Shown piece after piece: positions 13,350 to 28,300 of a stretch of DNA of 64,000 nt. Every line of letters begins with the position of its first letter. Position 1 is the first letter of the stretch. The translations under genes were made by a program, and so were the position numbers. Source of the DNA: Paraescarpia echinospica (taxonomy: Eukaryota > Annelida > Polychaeta > Sabellida > Siboglinidae); NCBI GenBank assembly GCA_020002185.1, contig CM034531.1:41029690-41093689 (forward strand). The letters are read 5' to 3'. A model generated the notes under the pieces. It was not told the DNA's origin and ran no database searches. It saw only the letters and a program-made list of their open reading frames with translations.

Positions 13350-16300
13350 ATGGGGAACTGCTGCTGCCGAGACAAGACCTCCTCCACCAACGAGAGCAAG
13401 AGGTCGGGCGTCACCGGTCACTTCAGTTACATCGGGGAGCCGGCCGTCGTCCACGACAATAGTGTCAACGGCACGAGCGATCTGAGTAGCGACAATAACG
13501 ACACGGGACACCACAACGGATCTGCCGCCGATTCCCGGCCGCGACAGACGGCCTGTTCGGCGGCAGACGTCAGAGCTTTCTTTGACGTCGAACCGAACGA
13601 AAATATCGACGCCGACGAGTACAAAGAACCACCAGTCGCTGTTTCGTCAGCCGTTGGCACCACGGTGAAACGATTCCGATTGACCCCGGCAGAGTCAGAG
13701 ACCGGGAGCCAACACAGCAACAATGGCCCGACTAAAACAACAACGGTCTTTGTTAAACTGAACGCAGCTCACAACACTACGTCTGCCCGGTGTACGGACG
13801 ATGCTTCGTCGTGTAAATTAGTAGATCACAGCAAATCTCAGGACCATGAAACCAATAGACGCGATGCCAACAAAACATCACATTTCACGTTCAAAACAAA
13901 TGCTGGTTGTACAAACGAAGCTTTCCTGGGTGATAACCCAAACAAGTCTCGTTTTGTCGAGACGAGCAGATGTGGGGCTGACGCTGAAAAAGCGTCGTTG
14001 CTCGCCGCTCAGTCGGGTTCTCATGAAGAAAGACAACGGTCGCCGGAGAACGCGGTTTTTTCGCAGTTAAAATCGTTGGAAGTGAATCAATTTAAACAAA
14101 TGTCACCACCTGAAACATCTGCATTGATTAAGGACGATAGATCGTGCGTTTTCACTGCTCCTCAAGTTACACATTTAACGGGAGGAAATGGCAAAAACAG
14201 CTCTCCGGAAAGTAATGTAGGTAACTTCCGGTCACGCGCAGAAACAAAATGCGATGCTCTCGCAGCAGAAGCTGTTCCAGAGAGCTCGCATGAGACTGAG
14301 GTTGCTCGGGTCGGACCTGCACCGGTCGGAGTAGGCTTAAGCAACGGACAACGCGCACCAGATGGTTCGTGCGTGCTGGGGCGAACACAAAATGTGGAGA
14401 AGGATTTGTACCCGATGTATGACGGTGACATGACATCTTCAGATGGCATCGAAGCCGACAGGGACCTCAACGAGATATGGACGGTGAGTGTAGTCTTCTG
14501 GATTTGTAATAATTTTGTTTGTTTGATTTCTTGTGAGTGCTTTGTATCTGCTTTTATTGGGCTTACATTGAAACATATAAATAACATAATATTAGGCTAA
14601 GACTAGCGTTGGCGTAACATTTTACGTATTTTCTTTATTTATTCACCTGGCCTTAAATAATTATATGGCTTATTGTGTGTAAACGTGACCATCGTTTCAA
14701 TAATACGTGTTGGGTCTAGAACTAAGCCTAAATGTACCACGACGGAAGACATTCGTTGTATTTTTTGTTAGTAATTCAATGGTTTTATTGAATTAACTGA
14801 AATTAAATATTTTCCAGACACAAGGCAATGTACAATTGATTGTGTTAATTATTAATGATAATTGTTATCATCGCTGCACTAACAGAAATTCGTTTTCGTT
14901 TGTTATTATAGGAGATTGAGATGATAGAAGAAAACATATGTTGCATTCGCGATTGCGACATTGACGCAGATGATGATCACAACGCCCTCTATGAGATGGT
15001 CCTGCAGAACGTGCGTGACCTGAGCAAGACACGTGACTCGCTGGCTGAGTTCGTGCAGCTGGACACGGATAGCGAAGAGGAGACGAGCGAGGACGCGGTG
15101 CAGAAGAAGCGTGCTACAGACGAGGCGTACGAGGCGGTGAGTTAGGACACTGCAGGGCAATAAGCATATGTGTCGAAGTTTTGTAATGGCCATTGTCACC
15201 TACAAAGACGTTAACTAAAACTGCATCCCTCCACGGAGAGGCATAGTTAACAAATAATCACCTCTCGCTTTTCTTATGACCGGGAAGGCCCTAGCAACCT
15301 GCTTGTGTTGATTAGCGCCTGCTTGTTTGATATAGAAGCATAATTCGAAGCCACGTCTACTTGCCTCCGCAACGGCGTGGCTAATGCTTCATTCCATCTG
15401 AGTTTTCAGGAGGTGGAGAAGCTCAATGCAGTCGCTGCGAAGGCGTTACTGAAGACGGCGCTCAAAAACAAGAGCGAGGTTTGCCAGAGAGAACTGCTCG
15501 AAAAACACAATCGCACCCAATCGAGACTGCGCAAGCGCAGAGCAGAGCAACGAAGTATCGCACAAAAAGATATAACAGCAAAACTGCGCATGCGCCTCGG
15601 CCAGACAGAGGAACGAGTGTATTCTGGTGGAATGTCCGAGGTATCTGCAGACACAGAGACTCTACTGAAGGAATCATCAGACGATGAAGAAGTTAGTTTC
15701 AAACGTTGTCCATCTATTCATCAAATATAATGTGCGACGTTCATGTTTTAAACAAATATTACTTCAGGCTGAATCTGAATATGTAGGCTGTCCAGGCCTC
15801 TTGTAATCATCCAATGTCCAAACATAAAACATTACCCTTAATGTAACATACGACTAGTGAACTTGTGTCTGGATAGCGCACCCATGCATGTGCCCCTGAT
15901 TCACCCTGATTATGCACTAGTGTATGGTAAGTGTACGTTGAAATATGGTATGTGTGTGTACGTGCGTACGTGCGTACGTGCGTACGTGCGTACGTGCGTA
16001 CGTGCGTGTGTGTGCGCGCATTATTGCGCGCATGCACGATGGGTGTGATTGATGCACGATTAACGCAGCACTAATGCACGATGGGTCATGGATGTGCACT
16101 TATATATGTTGGATGTGCACTAATGCATCACGGATTTAAACGAAATCATAGTGAATGTGCACTGGCACACAGTGTGTCTGCAGTGATGCGTAATGGAATT
16201 GGTGCACCACTGATTTTGTTTCTATTGTATAATTGCAGAGTGACTTGTCATACTTCGAGGATGGCATTGCGACGTCGGATGACAGCGACGACGAAATGAA

Positions 16301-19300
16301 TGTGAGCATCTACCACATACACAAGGCTTTTTATGTTATTTGGCACAGTCACTGGTTAAACATGCAAACTAATTGCACTAAGTTTACTGGGGACATCAGG
16401 CAACAAGGATTGGGCTGACGAAGATCATAAAGCATGGGTTGTCTATTACTTTACTGGTTAAATTGGCTGGTCACTGTCGTAGTCTTCATGGTTTTCATCA
16501 TGTTCAGTCTCACTCACCTATTCATCCACTTACTCACTCACCCAATTCACTCACTCACTCACTCACTCACTCACTCACTCACTCACTCACTCACTCACTC
16601 ACTCACTCACTCACTCACTCACTCACTCACTCACTCACTCACTCACCGACTCACTCACTCATCCAGTTACCCATTCACTCTTGTCCTGGGTTGCTTCCAG
16701 GAGATCCTTGAGCAGCGGCATGCCTGTTGTAATCCACCAGTTGTTCGGAGTGGGGGTATTTGCCTTATATTTAGTGTAATACTGACTGGTGGTCCACGCA
16801 GTGTATCTAGTTATATCTTGACAAATCCTTCTACATCATAACATCTTAGAACATGTAAAAGGTCTTCTTGCGAAATACAGTCAAATCTATTTTCAAGCTT
16901 CTTGAACACAGTCTGCTTCTCGCGTGTTTACAATGTGTTGAGAAGAGCGAGTCCCACTGATAGCAGTTCCCCATCTCTCCCTATGAGTAGTACGTTTCCT
17001 CTGATGGCCTATTGAATTAATGGTTACGTCATTCTGGGATAACCGTAGGTTACCTGTTATTGGTAAGAGTATTACAAGAGATTTTGTCCATTTGTCGATA
17101 TCGTCAAACAAATAATCACCAGCAAGTATAATATTGTTCGTATAAACAACACAGCATGTAAACATACATGTATGTGCAAACACATACACATTCACCAAAC
17201 ACACACGCACGCGCGCACACGCACACACGCACACACATACACAATCACCAAACACATGTACGCGCACACACGCACACACACACACACAGGCACGCACATA
17301 CACAATCACCAAACACACACGCACGCGCACACACGCACAGGCACACATTCACCAAACACATACGCACACGCACAGGCACACACATACACATTCACCAAAC
17401 ACACACGCACGCACGCACGCACGCACACATTCACCAATCACACCACACAAACACCATACACTGTTGTTGTACGACTGTCGTGTGTTGTTGTACGACTGTC
17501 GTGTGTTGTTGTACGACTGTCGTGTGTTGTACGACTGTCGTGTGTTGTTATACGACTGTCGTGTGTTGTTGTACGACTGTCGTGTGTTGTTGTACGACTG
17601 TCGGGTGTTGTTACACGACTGTCATGTGTTGTTGTACAACTGTCGTGTGTTGTTGTACAACTGTCGTGTGTTGTTGTACGACTGTCGGGTGTTGTTATAC
17701 GACTGTCGTGTGTTGTTGTACGACTGTCGGGTGTTGTTATACGACTGTCGGGTGTTATTGTACGACTGTCGTGTGTTGTTGTACGACTGTCGTGTGTTGT
17801 TATACGACTGTCTTGTGTTGTTGTACGACTGTCGTGTGTTGTTGTACGACTGTCGTGCGTTGTTGTACGACTGTCGTGTGTTGTTGTACGACTGTCGTGC
17901 GTTGTTGTACGACTGTCGTGTGTTGTTGTACGGCTGTCGTGTGTTGCAGGATACGAGAGGCAGTGTGAGAATGACAACGGGGAAGAACGTCAACGAGAAT
18001 CAAGCAGTGGTGACTTCAGAAAACAACGACACTCCGACACAAGCAGAAAGCACCAAAACTAGAAATATAAGGTACGAAACGAAACATGCATGCTCAAACA
18101 GCACCTTCAGCTCGATTTGGCTTCTTATAACTCAGCTAAAAGGGATAATTTTGTTCCATTTCTGTTTGCACATTGTCATATGCCTTGCCTCCAGTATTTA
18201 ACCGAATGTCTTCCGCTGCAGTAACCGCCACAGTTGTTGTTACTGTTATCGCCGCTGCTATTGTGGTTTTACTGCGTTGCCACCGCTGCCCCCGCAGCCG
18301 CCGCTGCTGCTGACGATGATGATGACGACGTGGCCAGATTTTAGTCAGATTACTAAATACGACACGAATTTACGCCTTATCGGTTTGCCCGTTGTGTTGC
18401 CAGAGCGACGTGCGACGAAAGGAGACAGCTGGCCGAGCGAGGCGCCCCGCCGACGGCCGATAGACCGCAGCTACGGCCTCCTACGCCACCAGTACGTATC
18501 TCCCGCTGTCGCCGCGACAGCCGGCGAATTGCACCAACGCGGAAGTACCCACCGATTAGCAATAAAGACAGACCATTTCTGACCCATTCTTGAATTTTAA
18601 ATATTCCTAAATACAAATGTACACAAAGTAAAAATAGATCGCATAGCGATGGTTTTCTGGTGAAATCTAGTAAGAGATTGTTTTGGCAAAATGACTTTTT
18701 GATGCAAAACTTGCGCTTATTCTCGTGTAACCACTTACATCTGTATATTATATTCCAAGTATAAATGCCCTGTAAAGATAGCACTAATACCTATAAATTA
18801 AGATGCGAAAAAGAAATCTTTCGTTTGCAAAACTAGCTGCAAAACTAGCTTTTGTCACTTAACGAGTTTTCAGCAGAACACATTTGATAGGGTAAACCAA
18901 TGCAACTGTTGTGCTTTTGAAAAGGCTAAGGAAAGAACATTGTCAAAAATAAACGGAAGATGACATTCGTTTGAACGGTTTATCGTAAGCAATCTACAAA
19001 AGTAAACACCTACTTAACTAAATCAGTCATAGCCGCCATCAAACTACTACAATCTGGTCGGTAGGATCGTGTCTCGACCGCTAACTGTTAGAGCAGCCAA
19101 CAAACTCTGACAGCCTAGATAAGCTGATGTCAACAGACAGCGCGGGATGTCGTCGTGTACACTTTTATTATTATTGTGTTGTAGTGACACCATCGACATA
19201 TGTAATGAAACCAGAAAGTTATGTTCTCCAGAACCACTTTGTGTCTTGTCGATATACGTGTTGAAACGCCTAGCTTAGGTTTCGAGTGTGTCGTATAATA

Positions 19301-22300
19301 TTCGTTCTTGTTGCCACAGCGAGATGTACCGAGTATGCAGGTTGTCGATGTCACTCACGTAGCGACTGGAATGGCCACGTCACAGGCTGCCGCTGATACA
19401 CAGACAACCGTCTCGAGCGGGCCTGACATTCACACGGACTACACGCGGACGGTATTGCCAGAGCATAGGAAATGTGTAGTCTTTGATTTGCATGGTTTTA
19501 GTGTGATTTTTGATGGGTTTGTGCCCCACCCCCCACACAGAACTATGCAACTGGTCCATATTAACATATTAAGAGCTGTTCGTTCATTGGCCACCTTCCC
19601 CTCTCGCAAAGTCCACTTTTGGCAATGTATCATCAAACTAGAAGAAGGGAATTGACATTCTATGTTATTTGCGCCTTCTCCGGGGCGTAAGGAGTTAGTC
19701 TGGAACATATATTCTTGGTGTAAACGGACCATTAACTGCAGTCAGTGGTGCATTATCTGTGTGAATTAAAGCCATTCCACACACAATAATTGCAACCCTT
19801 TTGTTACCTTCACAGGTAGGCCTACTTACCGCTGGAGATAAAGATTTCATCGATAGGATCTTGAAGGAAAGAAACAACAAAGAGAGAGTGGCTGAAATGA
19901 TCAAGGAACATGTTCAATCCATGGAAGATCTTCAGCGTCGGAGAAACGATTTTACAACTGACCATGCGCAGAAACTCCAGAAAAAATTGTTCGCGCAATT
20001 AAATAAAGTACGTGGCGTTAATAGAATGTATATATATATAATATATATATATATATATACATATATATATACATATATATATATATTATATACTTTTATT
20101 TAGTCAGCAACACAAACAATGTAAACATAACGTAACGACAACGTGTTAGCCAAGTAATAAATTGGTGAACCAGGTATGTTGACAGGAATGTGTGTCAAGG
20201 AAAACAAAATCTAGACTGTAGTCGGATTTACCTTTTATAAAAATGTCTCTATCTTGGCAACTGTTTGCTGTATGTGTCTACGTCATCATTTTGTGATTCG
20301 CACGTCGACGTGTTGTCATAGTTTGCCGCAGTGTGACGTCATCGATTTGTGTTGTGTGCCATAAGATGGCGCCGAACATTTTGTCGGCGTTTGCTGAGCC
20401 AGCAGCCGTCTTGAAGTATGACTATGTAGCGGTATAGCTGGCGGTAACCAAGGCGTGCGTTTGCCTGTCTCTGCGGGGTATCACTGAGTCGTCGTTGTCA
20501 ACCGACTGAGCGGAGTTAGACGCCCCGCATGGCTGCCGGGTCACTCCCGCGAGATGGGGTGCGGACCACTCGGCTGCTGCAGGGAAAGTATTTCCCAACT
20601 TCGAGTCTTGTTTAGTTGCTCATCCCGGCACCTTGAATCAAGCTTTGGGCGTTTACCTTAAACGCCAAGTGCATCAATGACATCTGTAGGAGACCTATTG
20701 CATAATCACATCAGCAATGATTTGGTCTGCCAGGGAATAAATGTAAAGCGCTTTATGGAGTCCTAAGGACTGGATACTGCGCTATATAAGAACTTACCAT
20801 TACTTTTACTTTACTTTTTATAGGTCGCGTAGGCATATAATTATTATTATCTGTAACAGAACGCAGCACCGTCAAGTACTAGAAGTGATCTACTATGCAT
20901 TAATACACATAACGAGTATATGTAACGCAATAAATTAACAAAGAATCTCACTGAATCAATTGGCGTTGTATGTGCATGTAATTTACTGTTTTGTGTATAT
21001 CAAGTGATCAAATCATCTTATACTTACAGAAAAAGAAAGTAGGTCCGGCACAGGGCAGTACTGCGATGACAGAGTTGACGACACCTGCGATAGACGACAA
21101 GTGTACGCAAAGCAGGACCAACAGCAGCAACGGATGGCTAACATCAACGGCGACAGGTCCTGACTCCGACGAGGGGTTGGTTACTCACGTCCACTATGCC
21201 TACCAACCGCGGACGCCGACGAAACAACCTTTCAGCAAACACGACTTGCCAGTGAACAGCCAAACAGTGGCAGAGGCACAGTACAAACCGCATTTCGAAG
21301 AAATCGGCATTCAGTGGTCTGGTGACAGTACTCGCGCACTCAACGGACAAAGCCCCGGCGAAGACTCACGGAAATATAAGATGAATGTGACGTACCCCGT
21401 GTCCCCGACAAGTGATGTGTCACTCTCTGAGCAGTCTCAGACGAGTAGCACCAGTAGAATCGTCAGTGACGTCAGATCTCCATTCCTCAACCGAACTCTG
21501 AGCGTTGAGAAGCCGTCGGACATCGGCCTTAAACTTAAAGAAAGTGGCGACGGTGACTTAAGCTTATACAATGAAGGCCCTGCGTCTCAGGCGGCCAAAA
21601 CTGAAGCGGTATGTATTGTGTTGTGTTTATATTTATGTCACTCTTCGTTCAGTAGCAAAACCTGCTTATAGCTTGATATACTGCCAGAAATGCTCACATG
21701 ATGATACAAACTATGAGTGGAAGTAAATATGTTCTTTAATTACTACTAATTACTACTAATAATATAATAATACATAGTATTAGCTACATGGAAGGGTCAG
21801 TATTCGACGTGTAAGACTGCCTTAGAAAGAGTGCCGTTGTTATCGCCAGGCGGGCCGTCTCGAGGGTGAGTTGATGGCGCGCGTCGCCGGCACCGACCCG
21901 TTGACGCGGGAAGGGCTCGAGGCCTTGCTCGTCACCTTCTACGAGGACCAGACCGACGTGCTTCGCGGCTACCGGCTCGACCGCCAGCAGTTCGACCAGG
22001 AGCTGCTGCGACGCCTCAGGTCCCTCAAGGATGACATGAACAGCGGCGATGCCAGTCCTAGCAATCTGTTGTCGGACACGCCCAGCGTCATGCCGTCAAC
22101 CAGCGCCTCCGTCGACAAGGTACGTACACAGTGGTTGTTGTAATAGACTTTCTGTTGCCAGCATACTGGACAGTAGCACTAGCACTGTGGACAGGATGGT
22201 GTACTCTTGCAACTTGTTGTTGTCAGTCAAGTGTTAATGAGTCTGCTACCTGTGCTGTGATTTGGTGTACTTGTAACATGTTGTCAGTCAAGTGGTAGTG

Positions 22301-25300
22301 AGTCGGCTACTTGTGAGGTGACTTGGTGTACTTGTAAGTTGTAACATGTTGTCAGTCAAGTGTTAATGAGTCGGCTACTTGTGCTGTGACTTGGTGTACT
22401 TGTAACATGTCAGTCAAGTGTTAATGAGTCGGGTACATGTGCTGTGACTTGGTGTACTTGTAACATGTTGTCAGTCAAGTGTTAATGAGTCCGCTACCTG
22501 TGCTGTGACTTGGTGTACTTGTAAAATGTTGTCAGTCAAGTGTTAATGAGTCTGCTACCTGTGCTGTGACTTGGTATACTTCTAACATGTTGTCAGTCAA
22601 GTATTAGTGAGTCGGCTACTTGTGCTGTGACTTGGTGTACTTGTAACATGTTGTCAGTCAAGTGTTAATGAGTCTGCTACCTGTGCTGTGACTTGGTGTA
22701 CTTCTAACATGTTGTCAGTCAAGTATTAGTGAGTCGGCTACTTGTGCTGTGACTTGGTGTATTTGTAACATGTTGTCAGTCAAGTGTTAATGAGTCTGCT
22801 ACCTGTGCTGTGATTTGGTGTACTTGTAACATGTTGTCAGTCAAGTGGTAGTGAGTCGGCTACTTGTGCTGTGACTTGGTGTACTTGTAACATGTTGTCA
22901 GTCAAGTGTTAATGAGTCGGCTACTTGTGCTGTGACTTGGTGTACTTGTAACATGTTGTCAGTCAAGTGTTAATGAGTCGGCTACTTGTGCTGTGACTTG
23001 GTGTACTTGTAACATGTTGTCAGTCAAGTGTTAATGAGTCGGCTACTTGTGCTGTGACTTGGTGTACTTGTAACATGTTGTCAGTCAAGTGTTAATGAGT
23101 CTGCTACCTGTGCTGTGACTTGGTGTACTTGTAACATGTTGCCAGTCAAGTGTTAATGAGTCGGCTACTTGTGCTGTGACTTGGTGTACTTGTAACATGT
23201 TGTCAGTCAAGTGTTAATGAGTCCGCTACCTGTGCTGTGACTTGGTGTACTTGTAACATGTTGTCAGTCAAGTGTTAACGAGTCTGCTACCTGTGCTGTG
23301 ATTTGGTGTACTTGTAACATGTTGTCAGTCAAGTGGTAGTGAGTCGGCTACTTGTGAGGTGACTTGGTGTACTTGTAACATGTTGTCAGTCAAGTGTTAA
23401 TGAGTCTGCTACTTGTGCTGTGACTTGGTGTACTTGTAACATGTTGTCAGTCAAGTGTTAATGAGTCTGCTACTTGTGCTGTGACTTGGTGTATTTGTAA
23501 CATGTTGTCAGTCAAGTGTTAATGAGTCTGCTACCTGTGCTGTGATTTGGTGTACTTGTAACATGTTGTCAGTCAAGTGGTAGTGAGTCGGCTACTTGTG
23601 CTGTGACTTGGTGTACTTGTAACATGTTGTCAGTCAAGTGTTAATGAGTCGGCTACTTGTGCTGTGACTTGGTGTACTTGTAACATGTTGTCAGTCAAGT
23701 GTTAATGAGTCGGCTACTTGTGCTGTGACTTGGTGTACTTGTAACATGTTGTCAGTCAAGTGTTAATGAGTCGGCTACTTGTGCTGTGACTTGGTGTACT
23801 TGTAACATGTTGTCAGTCAAGTGTTAATGAGTCTGCTACCTGTGCTGTGACTTGGTGTACTTGTAACATGTTGCCAGTCAAGTGTTAATGAGTCGGCTAC
23901 TTGTGCTGTGACTTGGTGTACTTGTAACATGTTGTCAGTCAAGTGTTAATGAGTCCGCTACCTGTGCTGTGACTTGGTGTACTTGTAACATGTTGTCAGT
24001 CAAGTGTTAACGAGTCTGCTACCTGTGCTGTGATTTGGTGTACTTGTAACATGTTGTCAGTCAAGTGGTAGTGAGTCGGCTACTTGTGAGGTGACTTGGT
24101 GTACTTGTAACATGTTGTCAGTCAAGTGTTAATGAGTCTGCTACTTGTGCTGTGACTTGGTGTACTTGTAACATGTTGTCAGTCAAGTGTTAATGAGTCT
24201 GCTACTTGTGCTGTGACTTGGTGTACTTGTAACATGTTGTCAGTCAAGTGTTAATGAGTCGGCTACTTGTGCTGCGACTTGGTGTACTTGTAACATGTTT
24301 TTGTCAAGGAAGCGTTGGTGAGTCTGCTTGTCGTAGGGAGTGTGACTTGGTATACTTGCAATGTTTTGTTGTCAATGAAGTGTTAGTGAGTCGTCTACGT
24401 GTGGTGAGTGTGACTTGGTGTACATGCAACGTGGTGTTGTCAGTGTGTTAGTGAATCGTCTACTTGTAGTTAGTGTGTTTCTGCGCACTTGTAACATGTT
24501 GTTGTCAATGTGAGTAGAAAGTAGTGAGGCTGACAACCAGCAAATCAGCCAATTGGGCAAAAATACGTCATGGCTCTTATATTTTAACATGGCCCATTTT
24601 TTGCTGATTTGGCAAACGACTGCCGAGCTACACGCGCCATTGTCGCTGCGGTAAAACTGACCAATCAGCGACGAGTATTTATAAAATACCCGGATGTTAT
24701 TAAAATAGCGGGTGATTTAAACAAAGTTTGAGTAGGATGCGTTGTTGCGTGGGTAGTTGTTGACATCGTAGGTGATGACGTTGACATCAGCCATTTTTAG
24801 AAATGTCACCTATTAGTGTTGTTGGGTTAGTACTCGGACGGTTAGCGAAGGGAGTGATTTGATTGGTATCACCGACTACCGGTGCAGTGGCGTGCATTTT
24901 GTGAGGCTTACGTTCACGGCGGCACCGCCTACCGGCATAGGTCAAGTTAAGATTCTGACGGTAAATGAAAAGAGCGAGCGGTTTGATGTTCGTAGCCGAA
25001 GCTGGAATGAGGTGTCGTGATGAGGTGCGAGCGATGAATGAGAGGTTGAGTAATTCTACGAATCGTTATTTATCTGAGGTGGTGTATATACAAGCTGGGC
25101 TAGGTGTAGGACGGTGTTGTAGTGTAACCCGTTGCCGTATATGTTTTGATAGCCGTGGAATTTATTCACGATTACAAAGCGTACAACATACGAGAACGAA
25201 TTTGTTTAGATAATATATATAATATATACATAATACATATAAAAAATAGCGCTTAAAGAGACTATTCCATTAAGAACGACCGACGACCTGTGTTTTTTTA

Positions 25301-28300
25301 AATTAATATAGGGTGTGGTTTTTAATGTGAGAGATTTATGAAGATAAATTTGGGTCTTTTCTGTGTGGAAATTCCGCCGCTAAATTAGAATTGAAAAGAA
25401 CAACCGACAGTCTTTTTTCGTAGCCTCGTCGGCTGACGTGCGTGGCAAGCAAGTAAGCGATCGGTTTTTGGTGGGGAGACGTATGGAGAGTGGGACGCTT
25501 TATATGTCGTGTGCAGGCGTAAAATATTGAAATCGGTTATTAAATCATTATTTCGAAGTACGTGCATCTTCGTCTCGCGCTGACTAACATTATGGTGTGA
25601 TTTTTATTGCACAAAAAAAACGATAATTATAAGCGAATTTTAAGAAACAAGAAATGCCTTACTTTTCTCAAACTCGACCCAGCGAAAAATACAGATATGC
25701 TGGTTTTTTACGTAGCGTCGTTGGCTGACGCGCGTAAACAAGCCCCGGTTTTGGAGAAACGGGGAGACATTTGGAAAATCAGAGACATTAATATATATCG
25801 TGTGCAGACGTGACAAATCGAAAATAGCTATTAAAACATTATTTCGAAGTACGTACATCTTCGTCTCGCGCTTAATGGTGTAATTTTTAATGTGAAAAAT
25901 CCGATAATTATAAGCGAATTTAACGAAACAAGAAATGCGCTATTTTCTAAGCTCCGTCTGTTAAAAAAAACAACCGACGCTATCCGAAGGCGTGTTTGGA
26001 CTTGTTTTTTTTTATAGACGAACTGCGCATGCGCGTTACCGCCGCACGTGGCTATAAAAACCTGTCTCCTCGGGATTATCTGGCGTAACACCGCCCTATA
26101 CCTATTCCAGCTCCCACATACACCACCTCGAATAAATAACGATTAATAAACCTACACTCGTCGCTAGCACCTTATCACACCTCATTCCAGCCTCGGCTCG
26201 GACCATCAAACCGCTCGATCTCTTCGCCAAACGCCGTCGGAATCTCAACCGACCTACGCCGATAAGCAGTACCACCATAAGCGTCAGCCTCACAAAATAA
26301 ACATCACACCACCGGTAGGCGGCGGTACTATCAACACCAATCAAATCAATCGGAAACCCTTCGCTAAGCCAACTAATTTTAACCCAACAATACCGATAGG
26401 CGGCGCCAACAACAAAGGGAGCCCTCGACTTCGAGCCTTCTCACCGAAACTTCTAGAAACGCGCGGGGCCGTTGCTGATGACGTCATCATCTACGATGTC
26501 AACAACTACCCACGCAACAACGCATCCTACTCAAACTTTTAAAAATCACCCACCATTTTAGTAACATTCAGGCATTTTATAAATACTCGTCGCTGATTGG
26601 TTAGTTTTACCGCAGCGACTGTGGCGCCCCTACCGTGCAGCTCGTCAGATGTTTACCAAAGCAGCAACAATGGGCCATGTTAAAAGACATGATCCATGAC
26701 ATCATTTTGTCCAATTTGGCTGATTTGCTGGTTGTCAAGCTCACTACTTACTACTAATGTTTTAGTGAGGTGTCTACTCGTAGTTGAGGTGAGTATGTGT
26801 ACTTGCAGCTTGGTGTTGTAAGTGATGTATTAGTGAGTCGTCTACGGGCAGTGAATGTACTGTGTATTTGCAGCGCGTTGGTCAGATGGACGACGACTTC
26901 ATCGAGTGGCTGGGCAGGACGCGAGCGGCGGGGAAACTGTCGCCGTCAAAGATGCAGCAACTTGTTCAACAGCATTTGCAGGTCGTAGCTCGGGTCTCTC
27001 CGTTGGAGGCCGACGGCTTCCGCTTTCTGTTTACGACAGCCAAAAGCTTCAACTAGCTATTTGTTTCCATATCTCCCTGACCGTAATGATTCGTAGCCAT
27101 CAGTTGCTGGTCATGGAAACGGTTAAAGTGTTCAATGTCCATAGAATTCCAGTCATTCGTAGCCTTGAGTTGTTGACTCTGAATGCGGTTCTACCCTTGT
27201 CGCACTGTCCCTGGTTATACCTGTGTAATCAAGTCGTATAGAACGTGGCGGTTTCGTTTTATTGTTTTATTAAAGAAAAAGGCATACCTGATTTCCTGTA
27301 TTGTGGAAGGCTAATTTAATTAATGTCTGGTTATTATTAATAAGAAATAATATCGTATAACTAATTCCTTGTAATTATTTGATTTTGGATACGTTATAAT
27401 GAACGTTGCCAATAGTAGGCTCCTACAAACGCATGGTTGCTCGTCTTAAATACGGTTTTCGTGTCTATACAGTTGAAACGTTGTGTTGGTTACTTCAACA
27501 GGAAGTTGAAACGTTGTGTTGGTTACTTCAACAGGAAGTTGAAACGTGGTGTTGGTTATTTCAACAGGAAGTTGAAACGTTGTGTTGGTTACTTCAACAG
27601 GAAGTTGCCGAGTTCAAGGCATCTATGAAAAACGAGTTGGAGAACCTACGCGAGGAAATGCAAGAATGCAGCAGAAAGGAATCGAAACTGAGCAATAGAG
27701 AAAGACGTATCCAGGTAAGTAACGGCTAATACTGTAACATAGTTCGACGTGATTTGTACGTGTCGTTTTTGCTAGATATTTGTGTCGTGTGCTTGTGACG
27801 CTAGTGGCGATGTGACGTGCATTGGGTGTGCTTGTAACGCTAGAGACGATGTGGCATGCACTGGGTATGTTTGTGGCGCTATAGTGACGAAAGTGACGTG
27901 CGCTGAATGTGCTTGTGACGCTATCGACCATGGGACGTGCGCTGAGTGTGCTTGTGACGACAGTAGCGATGTGACGTGCACTGAGTGTGCTTGTGACGCA
28001 AGTGGCGATGTGACGTGTACTGGGTGTGCTTGTGACACGATGACGATGTGACATGCACTGGGTAGGCTTGTGACGCGATGTGATGTGCACGAGTCGCCTG
28101 CTGCAGGTGATTAGCCCTGTCAACACGATCGACGTCGACTCGTTCGTCGACCAGGAGCGACAACAGGCCGCCCGGCTACGCAAACTACGCTACGATGAGA
28201 GAGAACGAACCAACACCTTGCTGAAAGAAAAGCTAAAAAGACAAAAGCAGGTATGTCGTTATTAATCAATAGACCTATATGTTGTTTACCGTCACGCTAA

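Noticed and set aside
16540..16660. (CTCA)n considered as telomere-like repeat
   Set aside because: Unit is not TTAGGG-type and lies within an intron.
17168..18201. Long open frames on both strands (TTVVCC, VVRLSC, THDSRTT)
   Set aside because: Products of CA-rich DNA and the 21-bp repeat; only 17950-18071 is supported as an exon.
22120..24515. CRISPR-like regular repeats
   Set aside because: The 61-bp units are directly contiguous with no unique spacers, and the context is a eukaryotic intron.
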